Source of the DNA: Papiliotrema nemorosa
Lineage: Eukaryota > Basidiomycota > Tremellomycetes > Tremellales > Rhynchogastremaceae
NCBI GenBank assembly: GCA_032158125.1
Contig: JASKOT010000006.1
Location: 558,001 to 622,000, forward strand
Length of the DNA stretch: 64,000 nucleotides
Reading direction: 5' to 3'
Numbering within the stretch: the stretch's first letter is position 1; every line of letters begins with the position of its first letter. Positions 42,817 to 54,700 of this stretch are shown here, in pieces. The notes below the pieces were generated by a model. It saw nothing but the letters and a program-made list of their open reading frames with translations, searched no databases and was not told the origin of the DNA. The translations under genes were made by a program, and so were the position numbers.

Positions 42817-45078
42817 CTACCAGACCCCGATGAAACTTCCGAGACTCCAAGCGATGGTGATACAGCCTACGGGCAAGATACCCACATAGACAATCAGATC
42901 CTGCCACAATCTCCTCCCTAGTCTCCGCTTCTGCAACTGCCTCTCTTTCCTCGCGAGAAGCACGTCTACAGACGGATCCGATAAGCTGTCATGGCGCGAG
43001 TGCGAGCGGCTTGATCGTCCAGCGACAGCTTGCGGATCTGGCGGTGGATTGCGTGACGGGAAGACGATAGATAGAGGTGATCGCACGTGAAAGGTGATGA
43101 TGAAGAATACCGCTGACATGTTAATGAGAGCCGATTATGAGTTATTTGTTACTCACAGGGTAGAAGCCATCCGACGGCCAAAGTAGCTATGACACCCAGC
43201 AGTTCAATCTTTTCCGCTAGTAGCCCTCCTAGTGTCGCGATGGCCACGACAAATAGCCACAGGCCGAGCCCGACCCATCGACCAATCTTGTATCGCTGCC
43301 CTCGCTCGACCCCTAAGCCGCCGAGTACACTGTCTCGACCTCGTAAGATCCACATGTTACACGTCCCCAGACCTACAGCACACTGCAGGATCCGAGCGAG
43401 GTTCACCCATCCGTCGTCTATCGGTAACCTGGCAAATACCCCTGAAGGGGTGGTCGGAGTGGCGGTGGGTAATGGATCAGGGAGAGCGGGTAGGAGGTAG
43501 TAGGGTACCAAAGCGAAAGGTAGAGCTAAGGCGAGCAGGATACCAGAAGACAATAAGCAGGGAAGCGGGAATGACGGCCGTTTGTTGCGGGACAGGGTGG
43601 AGTGTATCGGCAACGTGTTCAAGTGAGGTGAGAGGAAGATGGTCAGGGTAGCTTTCGACATCAGCACCATCGAGTAACGAAATCATTGCACCAGCTCACT
43701 CAGTCCAGCTCCTGCAGAACCTCCGCCTCCCAAGCCGAATCTCCTCTTGACTATAGCTGCAGCCGCTTCAATAGCTTCATCTTGAAGTGGCGGCTGCCCT
43801 TCACGAGTGGCCTTCTCAATTTCGACGGTTCGTCCGATGATGAGGAACGTGACGACGGGCACTAACAAAGCAAGAGCGACTGGTGCTCGATGCAGTGACC
43901 TGGTCATGCGTGATGGCAGGAGGGAAGGTAGAAGCTGAATATGAGCAATGGATACACGGAAGGAGTGGAGGAGGCTCACTGCAAGGGCTGGAACGACTGT
44001 CCACAGGAATTTTGACCTAAAGAACGAGTTGTTGGGAAAGTACGCCTCGGCGACGGGAGACAAAAGCGGGTGAAGAGCTGCTCCGGTGAGCGAAGTTTGG
44101 GTGGGAGATCCAAAACTCACTTTCGAGCCAACCTATCAGAAGACCTGTAGTGGAGATAATTACGGCGGCTCGACCTGCCCATCGACCATAACGGCCGTAC
44201 TTGCCAGTGACACTCGCGAAAACGTCCTCAAAGGTTGGAACCTTCAGGTACCTTGATTTCAGTATACTTGGACAAGTCATCAACGACTCACCAGGAGAGA
44301 TATACGATGACGATATGTGCGCAAGAGGACAAAACTGTCAAGACGCATAATATCGGTATGAAAAACACCACACCGGCCGGCAGAAAGTTGTAAGGCAGTA
44401 AGGCCAACAGAGGCAGGAGAGGAAGAGGATGAGCGAGTATCAATGGTGGTATGAGCTGGGCATGAGCGATCATCATTATTGATCTTGGTAGCTCACCTCG
44501 AAGAGCGATCTGTCCTTGTTCTCCTCTTCATCATCCCATTTGCGTCTCCTCCTTCTCCTGCCTCTACCCACGAGGGGTTGGCCCGATGAGTCCTCTCCCA
44601 ACGCCTCGTCTAGCTCGTCCTCGTCCAACTCCAAATCCGTGACCTCTTCGTCGTTTTCCAGCATTTCCAACAGCTCTGAATCATACGATCCACTGCCACT
44701 TCCTGAACTTGAACCACTCGCTACCCCGTTGATTTCCGTATGTTCGACCGCAGCTTCCTGAGAATTCCGCCTGCTACTCGACGAATCGCCATGTTTCAAG
44801 TCAAAAGTCATCGGCGTCAAGTCATGCTCCAAGGATGCTGAACGGCGGGAAGCAAGTAATGTGTCGGTGTTGCGATCTGAACCAGACTCTGGGTCAAACG
44901 CGGCCGAGGTGGTGGTAGGGGTCAGGGATGAAGAGCTCGCGCCGGCACGCGTGGGTGTAGGTGTTTCGTCGGTTTTGGGCGATTCCTGGGCGTCTACATA
45001 GGCTGTGTCTGGTGTGGCTGGAGTCGAATATTGGGAGGAAGACCTCCTTGCGCCCTTTGTAGGCGTTGACGGCGCCAT
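42817..45078 (-). CDS. Amino-acid-transporter-like (AAAP/AVT-type) multi-pass membrane protein
   Basis: The N-terminal 200 residues (from MAPSTPTKGARRSSSQYSTP) are disordered, Ser/Thr-rich and acidic, with a basic GRGRRRRRRKWDDEEE segment at the end. This resembles the cytosolic tail of vacuolar AVT-type transporters. Then come many membrane segments: LIPPLILAHPLPLLPLLALL, AGVVFFIPILCVLTVLSSCA, AVIISTTGLLIGWLE, ALALLVPVVTFLIIG, LLSSGILLALALPFALVPYY, WLFVVAIATLGGLLAEKIEL and, last, DLIVYVGILPVGCITIAWSL. Five or more introns. Transporter class is inferred from topology and local similarity (LPYNFLPAGV); no substrate can be named. The stop at 42817 is 101 bp from the convergent carrier gene. Confidence 0.55.
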
Positions 45079-45257
45079 GGTGAGGCTGATGTGTCGTGTT
45101 GAGGATGGAATGTAGTCTGTATGCGGATGGACAACGGGGGGGCGAGGTGCCAAAATAGGCAACGACCAGGTTTACGAGAGAGATCTTGGGCTACCATCAA
45201 CCCCTCTCTTACCTCCATTCAACAACCGGACTACGAGCTCCAAATGGAGAGTCTGAG

Positions 45258-46586
45258 ATGGACGATATACCAAGGCAATCGACGCTCAAACGAAATGCCC
45301 ATATAGCATACTTTCGACGGTGTCTCCAAGCTTTACCTAGCCAAGCCACGAGCCATGACTCTAACCGGTGCGCCATGACCGTCCTTGCCTGCTTGATCGC
45401 ACGCTGACCGATCAGTATCACCATTGCATACTTTTGCTTAGCCGGTCTAGATCTGCTTAGCGGTCTGAATAGCAAAACCAGCGAGCAGGATAGGCAAGAA
45501 TGGGTCGAATGGATATGGTCATTGCAGGCTCGCAAGTCATCATTTCTATTCTTCGGGGAGAAGCTCATCTTGTCTAGCTACGGGAGGGTTTCGTGGATCG
45601 ACCTTTATGACTACCGAAGTGAGCTCTGGCAGTCTCATATCGGTATTTATCGGTATATGCTTAGCTGACGCTGCTAGTAGAACGCTGCCACCTCCCCGGC
45701 TCATCTCCCTTCCACCTACACGGCAATTCTCTGTCTGGCCATTCTACGCGCCCCGCTCGACCGACTCAACATCGCAGGTCTAGAAACCTTCTTAAGGTCA
45801 TGTCAAGCGCCTGATGGATCGTAGGCTCCACAATGTAGCAGTGTAGAGAACGAAAGCTGATGTCCAGATTCTCCCCCTTGCCTCGGTCTGAAATAGAGGG
45901 GGATTTCCAAAGTGATCTGCGGATGACTTACTGCGCAAGTGTCGTCATGGACATCACTGAAGCCTCCTTCAACACTGTTGCTGCGAGAGACATGGTGCTC
46001 CTATGCCGAGTGAGTGCCACGTCGCCGCCTTGTCTGACATCAGACATGGGAAGGAGCGTATGCCTCGAGACCTGGGGTGATTGAAGCTCAAGGAGGAACG
46101 ACATATTGCGCCGTGGCCTCGTTGTCTCTCATATCGAAGCGGCAAGATGCCATCATAGAGGTGGATCATGCATCGACGCTCAGGTGGCTCTTACAGAGGC
46201 AACTCGGCGGGTTCCAAGGTCGGCCCGGCAAGCTAGAGGACGTCTGCTATTCCTTTTGGTGTGGCGCCGCGCTCGAGGTGAGTCTGGCCGTTGTGGACAC
46301 AAAGTTGTAGCTAAAACGGCAGATTCTTGGTCATGGGAAACTTTTGGACTCTTCTTCCGATCGCTCTTTCCTCTTGTCCGCGCAGTCGCCGATGGGCGGA
46401 TTTGGGAAAGAACCAGAAGAATATCCAGATCCATTCCACTCTTATCTCGCACTGGCGGCTCTGTCACTTCACGAGTCTCGGCACAATGCGTCTCTCAATC
46501 TGGAACCGCTGGACGCGAGCTGGAACATAACTGTGGAGACTGCCACTTGGCTGAAGGACGAGATGCGTCGGGTCAGAGGGCTGTAA
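45258..46586 (+). CDS. CDC43: Geranylgeranyltransferase type I beta subunit
   Basis: Zinc-dependent beta subunit that, with the common alpha subunit, prenylates CaaL proteins such as Rho1 and Cdc42. N-terminus: HIAYFRRCLQALPSQATSHD, then ITIAYFCLAGLDLLSGLNSK and EWVEWIWSLQ. The beta-subunit repeats follow: TGGFRGSTFMTTE, AHLPSTYTAILCLAILRAPL, DGSFSPLPRSEIEGD, DLRMTYCASVVMDI, EAQGGTTYCAVASLSLI, GGFQGRPGKLEDVCYSFWCG (Asp/Cys zinc ligands) and DPFHSYLALAALSL (His ligand). About 360 residues. Six or so introns. The one between SLQ and TGGFRG (near 45512-45560) has no comfortable donor/acceptor pair. Start 45258 gives MDDIPRQSTLKRN, 180 bp from the divergent transporter start. Confidence 0.9.
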
Positions 46587-46662
46587 AAAGGTAACGCTTC
46601 GCGAATACCACTAGACTGGGCGATGCACACTGAATGTGATTAGTCGGCTCGCTATCGTCCTT

Positions 46663-46710
46663 CACCGGAGGTGAGCCGGGAGCTCCCCTCTTCCTGGCTC
46701 ACCTCCGGTG
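46663..46710. repeat. Perfect 15-bp inverted repeat with palindromic loop
   Basis: Arms 46663-46677 and 46696-46710 are exact reverse complements (CACCGGAGGTGAGCC on the left). The 18-nt loop itself begins with the perfect palindrome GGGAGCTCCC (46678-46687). It lies 77 bp downstream of the CDC43 stop and would form a very stable hairpin in a plus-strand 3' UTR or a cruciform in DNA. Confidence 0.85.
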
Positions 46711-48109
46711 CACATCAAAGCAAGCTTCTTGGTTTGAGAGCCTCAGAATGAAGCATGAACCCATGGGCAATGAGGCAGCATGAGGGATGTCCAACATACC
46801 TAGGGTCGCAGCAGATAACGAGGAGGAATGAAGGGTCGGCCGTAGAGACAGAGTGTGGCGTTGCGGCGATCACCGACACGTATGGGTGCAGCCGGGATGA
46901 CGACGTCTTTAATCACCCTGTGCCGCATGTGCCGCGTTGTGGGTCATGCCTCTGCTGTTCCGCCCGACTGCTGTGAGATGCGTTATTCGCCACTCAGGGT
47001 CCAGCCACGGTGATGACAAATTTCCCTGGGGGAGGGGGATTCCCGTTGGCTTTCGCCGTTGGGCCCTTGATTTTATCTCTTGCCCATGCCATCGTATTAA
47101 CCCTCACAGCGAACACCCCATACCACACCTCCAGAAAAAAAAACACAGATAGTGGATGGGCAGACTTGAGTCTACTCCATCGATCTCCATCTGGTCCTTC
47201 CATCAGACCGTTGATACATATCGTGGCGTCTTCAAGCGCTTCGACAAAGAACCAGTCGTGGTGTGAAATAGAGGATTGAGAAAAAACGCGCGAAGGAAAT
47301 TTCGAGATCGTGTCTACGCAGACGCACTGTTCATGGGGTTATTTGACTCTTACAACACCTGGTGAGCTCGCGTCCCCTCCCCCACCTCTGGCTCGAGAGT
47401 TTGTGACGCTCGTCCATGAAGACAATGTCGAAAGAGAACAGAAAGGGCCAGATTGGGATACAGGGGGTGATGGTGTGTGTCGTGATGTGGACCCTTAAGG
47501 AATGCCCCTTTTGCGGGTCAGAGATTAGATCTCTCCCTCGCTCGCCCCGACACATTCTCCAGCACAAGTTCAATCCACCTTGGTGCATTTGTGCTACCCC
47601 ATCGTGCTCTCTCTCTCATCTTCAGACTATACCTGCTGCATGATAATGAGCTGATCACATTCGTTACCTCATCCTCTCCACAAATTCCACCTCGGCGATC
47701 GCTTTTTCCTTGCTTCGATCACTTCTCCCGCCCTCGTCCATTCTTCCATCTTGAAACGGTTCCTTTCGACTACCGCCACTCTACGTCTGTCCCGTTGCAT
47801 CGCCTCTTGTCCATGCACAACCATCCAACCTTGCTATTCGACGTTGCTGCGCGGTCGCCCTCTCGGTGCATTCGACCGACACTCTCCGGACATTTGCCCA
47901 TCCCCCATTGACACGTCATTATCAAACTTTGCCCCTCGGTGCTACAAAACCCTCGTCTGTGGAATCTTGGCTACATCATCCACGACCTACCTATACCGGA
48001 CCTCCCTCACGACTCTGATGATCTCTCCCGCATGAACAAACATAGACAGCATAAACAGACTCGCATCGACACAGCATCTCCCTAGCATCGTACTTGACAT
48101 TCGCTCGCC
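46711..48109. promoter_or_regulatory. Long leader/promoter region of the Nrg1-like gene
   Basis: About 1.4 kb without a supportable gene. From about 47530 the plus strand becomes strongly CT-rich (47560-48110), typical of a long fungal 5' leader, and several short upstream open frames are present (e.g. 47591-47911, 47751-48035). An A-run lies at 47137-47146. Regulatory genes in this group often have long leaders with upstream frames; their use here is inferred. Confidence 0.45.
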
Positions 48110-49617
48110 ATGTCTAGCCATACATCCCCGCAGCCCGTCCATCTACCCCCGCCTTACACATCTCAACCTCACCCCATGACCTCGACACCCGCTCACCACC
48201 TTACAAACTCCAGCTCATTCGCCGATACGTCGCACTCGTTCTCCTCCTCGGATCTCATGAGGTCAGACCTGTCAGACGGGTCAGAAATGGCCAAACCCAG
48301 TGCAAAGGGCAAAAATGGGGCAACGGGGCCGGCCGAAGGCAAGTCGAAACCGCACATTTGCCATATATGCTCAAGAGGCTTCACAACGGGCGGACATCTT
48401 CAGCGACATCAGAGGATTCACACTGGTGTTAAAGCTTTCAAATGTCCCTATCCCGGCTGCGAGACGAGGACCAGTCGTCAAGATAATCTTCAGCAACAGT
48501 GAGTTCAAACTTTTCCCCGTTTGCCCGGGTGGCATTCCCGGCCATGCATGTAGGGCTGGTGCTCATCCTCAGTTATCGAACACACCTGTCACCTACTCTG
48601 CGACGAGGCAGTGGATCTGCAGCTCGAGCGGCCGTTGCTCAAGCCATGGAAGCTGCGGGACTGAAATCCACCAGCACTAGGCAACCACGAAAGTCAAAGG
48701 GATCCAACGCCGGTACCCCTTCTTCGACCACATCCGCCCCCGCTGTACACCTCCCTTCACCCTACGCCACGCCCACATCACAAGGTCCACCACCTTACCC
48801 CCCTTACAACATGTACGACCCACAAGCCTACGGCTATCCCCCTCATCCCCTTCCTCCACCTGGTGTCTCTTTAGCACAGACTCATTCGGCCACTTCCAGT
48901 CGAGTCCCCTCTCCGGTCAACGGGCACTCTTCGAGTCATTCGAGCGTCAACTCTATGCCAGGACACCAACCTTACTACCCTCCAGCATTCTCACCCGCAT
49001 ACGCATACCAGTCAGGTGTACAACCTTATCGATACCCTTCGGGCATGCCTGTTCCTTTCGGTGGACCGCCTCATCACTCCATGTATTCTCCAGGTATGGC
49101 ACCGGAACACAACGGACACATGTATTCACCTATGAACGCCGGTTTCCCCACTCATTCGAGGGAATCGTCGTATGGCGTCTTGACACCGGGTTATCCACCT
49201 ACCACCATGAGCAACGGCTATCCTCCACCACGGACACAAACTTCCACCCCTCTCAGCCAGAGCACAGGACACGACGATAGACGATACCCTTCTCCACCGG
49301 GCAGACGTCGTACACCGCCTAGCCAGGGTGTGGTCGATCCGTCAAACATGAACAGACCAGTACCGTCAGGCTACGCAGGATACGTTCATCACAACCCGTA
49401 CTCGTACAACGGGCACAGCGGGCACCAGAGTCACGGTGGGCATTCAGGGCATGGAGGACCACTAGGCATAGCAGGAAGAGACGTGTTGCATCGAGCAAGC
49501 ATCTCCAGCCTGTCGGAGGGATCTGGAGCGGGACATTCAGATGGATCGGGGCCCAAGAGTGGATTGAACGGATCGAATATCTCGACTATCCAGCTGGCGC
49601 CAATTCAACCTGTGTAA
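48110..49617 (+). CDS. Nrg1-like C2H2 zinc-finger transcription factor
   Basis: Two adjacent C2H2 fingers: [23 protein letters not shown], the linker TGVKAF, and [24 protein letters not shown]. They follow the pattern of fungal Nrg1 (CxVCxRxFTTSGHLARH ... CEARFARQDN). Family members repress glucose-repressed and morphogenesis genes through Tup1-type co-repressors; in Cryptococcus Nrg1 affects capsule and mating. The intron at about 48498-48570 splits the second finger between its Gln and first His. The remaining 350 residues are disordered, rich in Pro, Tyr, His, Ser and Gly (e.g. [17 protein letters not shown]), with repeated YxPP-like units. About 480 residues; ATG 48110 follows a CT-rich leader. 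Confidence 0.8.
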
Positions 49618-50059
49618 GAAGGAACTCTCACGCTCAGGGCGAAACATCACTCTTGATCCATTGTCAGGAGGCGATGGCCCTATTGGAGTTTGGTCCGAAT
49701 CGAAAGAAGTGTCAATGAAATCAACAACGAAATACAATACATCTGCAATGGAGATTGTGGGGGGCGAAAAGAAACGATAAACGAGCGAGGGATAGAAAGT
49801 GAAGCCAAGCAGGGGTCCAATTTGAAAGTGTAAACTCTTGCCGTGTTGGGACGTCAGAGGGGGAGAGACTGTGCATTTTGTCGCTTGTCGAGGTGGAGGA
49901 AGAGAGAGGCGGGGTGTAACAAAAGGGTGACCTGTAGAGGTCGCAACGCACGCAGTCCATGATGCATCACTAATGATCTACCACCCTTGCGCCCTACTCG
50001 GCATTATCATTATCCGTCGTATCGTCGTGAAAGCTAGTCCTGCGCGGATCTAGCACGCG
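49618..50059. other. Convergent intergenic region
   Basis: 442 bp between the Nrg1-like stop and the RPAP3-like stop. 3' UTR-type sequence; no gene or repeat recognised. Confidence 0.45.
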
Positions 50060-51484
50060 CTACCAATTACCTTGGCCCTCGACTGCCTCCCACGTCGCTT
50101 TGCCTGCTTGTTTCTCCGCTGTATCCAGCATTGCAACGTTGATCTTCCACCTAGAAGTCCGCCTCAATCCCTCCAATATCGTCTTCACCCTCTGTGGCTC
50201 ACTCTTCACACCATGTCTCAACCCCAACAAGATTTTTCCGAGCTGTTCAGGTTCTAAGAGCGGGGCGACAATGGTAGGAATGACGGATGGAGGGTAAAAA
50301 GTCAACAAGGTCCATGTGGATTCGGCGTCCAAGCGGGATACCTGAGTAAGCAGGTTGAGTCCAGATGCAGGAGAGGTGGAAGTAGGGTCGGAAGGCGGTA
50401 TTGGTGCTCGAGCCGATGAAGAGGTTCTGACGGTGGTGGGCGTAATGCCAGTTGTGGATGTCGTGGGTGGTGGGCCAGGCGTGACCTTTGGCTCCTTGAC
50501 TTCCGTCGGTGTCGGCACTGTGGAAGATCCAGCAGACCCATTGGGAGGATTCATAGGCGGACTGGGCTTTACGCTGGGAGGATTATTCTCGACGAGAGTC
50601 GCTGCAGGGGATATGTACGTCTTCCTGTCCAATCTCGACTTTTTCTTATCCGCAAAAGACGTCGAGCGAACTTTGATCCCCTCGTCATCTTCGTCCTTGG
50701 TCTCCCGCTTCGATTCGGTAGTGGTAGCGGCAGGAGGAGGCGGAGGCTCCATAGAAGTCTCTTCGACATCGTGTATCTCGTGTATTGTAGCTGTCCGAGG
50801 TGGAGACGGCGGTAGTTTCCCTCTATCCCTATTCCTCTTCTCCAGCTATACCAGATATCAGCCACACATCTCGCCGTTCAGACGTGACTGGTCCTCTACG
50901 CACTTTTTCTTCCTGTATCCTCAAGAGATCCTTGATCTCGTCCATCTCGCTCAAGGCCATCTCGTTATTCTTCTCAAGCTCCAATACTCTTTCCAAATCT
51001 ACACATCAGTCAATCCAACTCTACTGAAAACGACCAGGGCCACCTTTCAAAGCTTGATCATACTTCTCCAACCCTTTGAGCGCCATCGCTCGTCGATATC
51101 GAGCTTTGACGTGATCTTTTGATAACTCCAAAGCGGAATTGCAATCCCTCTCGGCATCTTCATACCTCCAATCAGCCTGCGACGGGATGAGACCCACTTG
51201 TCTAGTTTGAGGTACGCTGCCGCTCTGTTAGAGTACGGTATAGCGTCCCGAGGATTAGACACTATCGAGGCGGTATAATGGCCTCATTATCAGTCTTCTC
51301 GCCTGGCCTTTCACACATCAAGGTATCGAAGGATGGTCGTCAACGCACCTATCGCTTCGACCCATCTTCCCTTCTTGAACGAAACATTGCCCTCGAGATG
51401 TCAATGTCGCCTCGTCCAGTGATCGAGCTGACTTACATCCGCTCTGGCCTTTTCCGCCTTGGCTAAATCGACCTTCTCTTCCAT
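50060..51484 (-). CDS. RPAP3-like TPR co-chaperone
   Basis: RPAP3/Tah1-type proteins link Hsp90 to the R2TP complex, which assembles RNA polymerase II and snoRNPs. The N-terminus MEEKVDLAKAEKARAD opens a TPR domain: NVSFKKGRWVEAI, VSNPRDAIPYSNRAAAYLKL, YEDAERDCNSALELSKDHVK and ARYRRAMALKGLEKYDQALK, containing the Asn/Lys/Arg carboxylate-clamp positions. A coiled-coil (LEKNNEMALSEMDEIKDLL) and a disordered Pro/Thr-rich linker follow. The RPAP3_C domain ends the protein: LDAESTWTLLTFYPPSVIPT, then LLEPEQLGKILLGLRHGV and ILEGLRRTSRWKINVAMLD. About 410 residues with one visible TPR block, against two in human RPAP3. Four introns. A Spag1-like assignment is the alternative. Confidence 0.82.
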
Positions 51485-51780
51485 ACTTCCCCGGAACAGC
51501 AATGCCGACGAATGAGGAAACCCGTAGGCAAAGTCGAAAGATCAAACGAAATTGCAGAATCTATAATTCATGTTCGTTTGTTTCAACATTTCCGTGCATC
51601 CGGTATCTTATCATCCGCCCTACGGTCGCCATGATGGCCAACGGCTTACTCCATCTCTGCTCGTCCCGTTTATTGTCCGGTATGCATCGCCATGATTTAT
51701 ATGCTACGTAAGACCCCGCCTTCTCCATGATTCTTGGACATCCTCGTTTATCGTCGTAAACGTCACATTTCGTAGCCGTT

Positions 51781-54700
51781 TCATACAGTCGTTTCACCCA
51801 CCAGACCCGCCGTCAACTCTCCCAATCTCCTCGTCAACATCCCAAAGTACGCCTCACTCCTTGCTCCTGGTCGACTCAATTCGGTAGGCTGCACGTTAGC
51901 CCAATTGCATACCATGTCTGCACACGCACAATCTCGACATCTGATAATCGTTGCAAAGTCCCCCTGAGATCCGCTGCGACGTTCTTGAGCGCTCGCATTT
52001 GTCCCGCAGCTGAGCGAGACGAGTCCACCCTACTAGCAGTAAGAGAGATGGACAAGTTGTCAGGCCGAATCGGATCGGGATTGGCATTGTTGGCGAAGAA
52101 TAACAAATGTCGCCAGAGAAGGAGCAAGACCGATTCGACCATGTCTGTCATCAGCACATATTCGCCGACCCAAACTATAAGGCTTACTCAGGGTTTTTTG
52201 CACAGATTGAGCATAAGCAACCTTGAGGTGGTCCGGAGACACTTGGGACAAATCTCCCGAACTCATGTCCAATGTCCCGATGTCCGCTTGTCGTAGCACC
52301 TCGAGATCTGTCACACCGCCCTCAGCAGCCTTTTCATGCTCCTCGATAGTGTCTTGCAATCGCTCGACCAGACCGTCTAGCAATTGTGCTACAAGCTGCA
52401 GCGTCGGAGTAGTAGCTACTCATCAGTCATTCCCCCTGACCATGCTTCACATATCGGAGACTCACAGATATTTTGAGCACCGCCATTGGTGATCTGCGAT
52501 CCATTCAGGAACACGGGATACCCTCCACCTGCTTTCAAACCAGCCGTTGCGGCACAGAGATACGCCAGGATAATCTGGTTCATGGTGAATACCGATTTGT
52601 TCACTATGCCGTCAGTTCCTATCTCTACCTCGAATCAGCTCGACACCCACATTGAGCCTTGTCCTCTTCCTCGATCCCTTCCGACCAATACGGGTCAAAG
52701 AATCTCGCAGCCAGCGACAAAGCTGCAAGGTGATACGCTCCATAGCTTGCAATGTTCTTGCGGTCCTCTTCCGGCACTTTATGTATGATCATTCCCAATA
52801 TCGAGACGATCAACTGAGACTCTTCAATTCCGATGACAGTGGGCGACTGCTGTGTCTCCCTCAAGACAAGCACAATGGAGTCTCGGTGAGCGTTGAAAAA
52901 GCTCAAGGCGTGTCCTGCACCTGATCGAGGGGATTTATGCAAACTGGCGAGGGTGCGCGACAGTAGCTGAAGGATGCAAATGAGGACTCGATGTTGACGT
53001 GAGATCGCCTCGGTCTGCTCAACTGTCGTGTTAGCGACATTATCCCATTCAGTCAGGCGACTCACAGGTATCCTCGGCGTAAGGCTGTACAGCGATAAAG
53101 CTGCACATGGAGAAGATTTCGAATATTCCCGCATCGAGCAGATCCTCTGCGCCTCTACGAGTCGTAGCGACCGCCAATAAGAATGCCATTTTCGACTCGA
53201 AGACCCAATACGCATGCAAGGTCTCTGTTCGTCAGCACAGAACCTACAGTAAACAGCGATGCTTGCCAGCTTCGGGCGAGAGGCATTCTTGCAAGGCAAT
53301 CTCTCGATCCTTGATGCTCCTGACAAACAAAGCCAGATACCCATCCTTGAACAGTGGTGATAACACCTGGCGATCTCGCTCGGAAACACAAGCACCGACC
53401 AGTGAACCGAGAAGAGCGAAACACTCCGTCTTCCATACATCTCGAACGTCCATAGCGTCTCGACTAAGGGTCGACAAGAAGCGATCCTTTCTCGACCCAA
53501 TGACAGCCATGGTCGCTCGTTGGAGCAGGCTAACAGGGACATCTCGACCAATTGTCGAAGCTGCCACCGAGACCTCATCCGGTATACTTGAGGTAACACT
53601 CAAAAGCGAAAGGTATTGGCTGATTGCAGCATACAAGTTCCCTCGAGCGTTTTCAGTGGTTCCTGGTCGAATCACCGTGCTGATGAATTTCGAGAGCACG
53701 TTTGCGAGCAGGTCGACAGGGAGATTGAGTCCGTCATATTCGGACATGACCATTCTTAGGGTGCTCATCGTAATGAGCACCGACTCGGCGAGGATGTCCA
53801 GGACACCTGGAGAGATGTCTCCACTGACGCGTTCTAGCAACGCATCAAGCAGCTCGAACAGAACGTTTTCTTGACGTTCTTCCGGTAAGTACTGCAAGAA
53901 CAGTCGACCCAGGGCCACCTTGAGGAGTTCCGCCCAAGCCGCCAACAAAGCTCCCTTGGCGACGTCCACTTCAGTCTGCCTGTTCCTGATCGACAACCTT
54001 TGCACAATGTACTCCACTTCCTCGTCCACGGCTTGCGCATTAGCATTTCGACTCGCAGCCGTCCTTTTGGCTTTGAGGGCCCGTCGTAAAGCCCGGATGT
54101 CCCAGTGATCCACGTCGGGGCGTTTATACTGATCAAAGTTGAAACCTGTGAAAAACTCCAATTGACGCTCCTCTTCTACCGGTTCATGCCACGTCAAGTC
54201 AATGTTGCTCAACATGTCAATGATGATCGCTGCTGAGCCTTCTTGAGTGTTGCTACCGAACAGCCGCGTAGCTACCGTCTCGACTGAAGCAGCTTTACCG
54301 TCAAAAGCATGCGTCTCTAAAGCGACGGATGAAACGATCCATCTTTGGAAATCGAGATATGCGATGAGTGTCTCTGCCGTCGTGACGAGGTGACCTTCGG
54401 GATACTGAACGATTCCCTCGGCAAGCCCTGTGGAGACAGGACATCGTGCAGGCAGCAGTCGAAGCTGACTAGCGGAATAATTCTCGGTAGACATGGCGTA
54501 AGACATTGTCGGTTTACCGGTGACTGAATGCAGGAACAGCTGATAGACTAGCCGAGCCGACTTAGCAGCCAAGACAGGGTGTATCTCGACCAAGGTGGAC
54601 TCATCCATGGGTCGCTCCAGATCGTCCTCGGCGTTGGAATCTCCCCTTAGCTGCTTGAGTACAACTTGAAGGCAAGAATACCTCGAGTCGGATTCGTTTG

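Noticed and set aside
50355..51122. 255-residue open frame opposite the RPAP3-like gene
   Set aside because: Antisense to the conserved RPAP3 C-terminal domain and crosses its introns; no family signature.
53107..53874. 255-residue open frame opposite NUP192
   Set aside because: Antisense to the conserved Nup192 exon; no recognisable domain.
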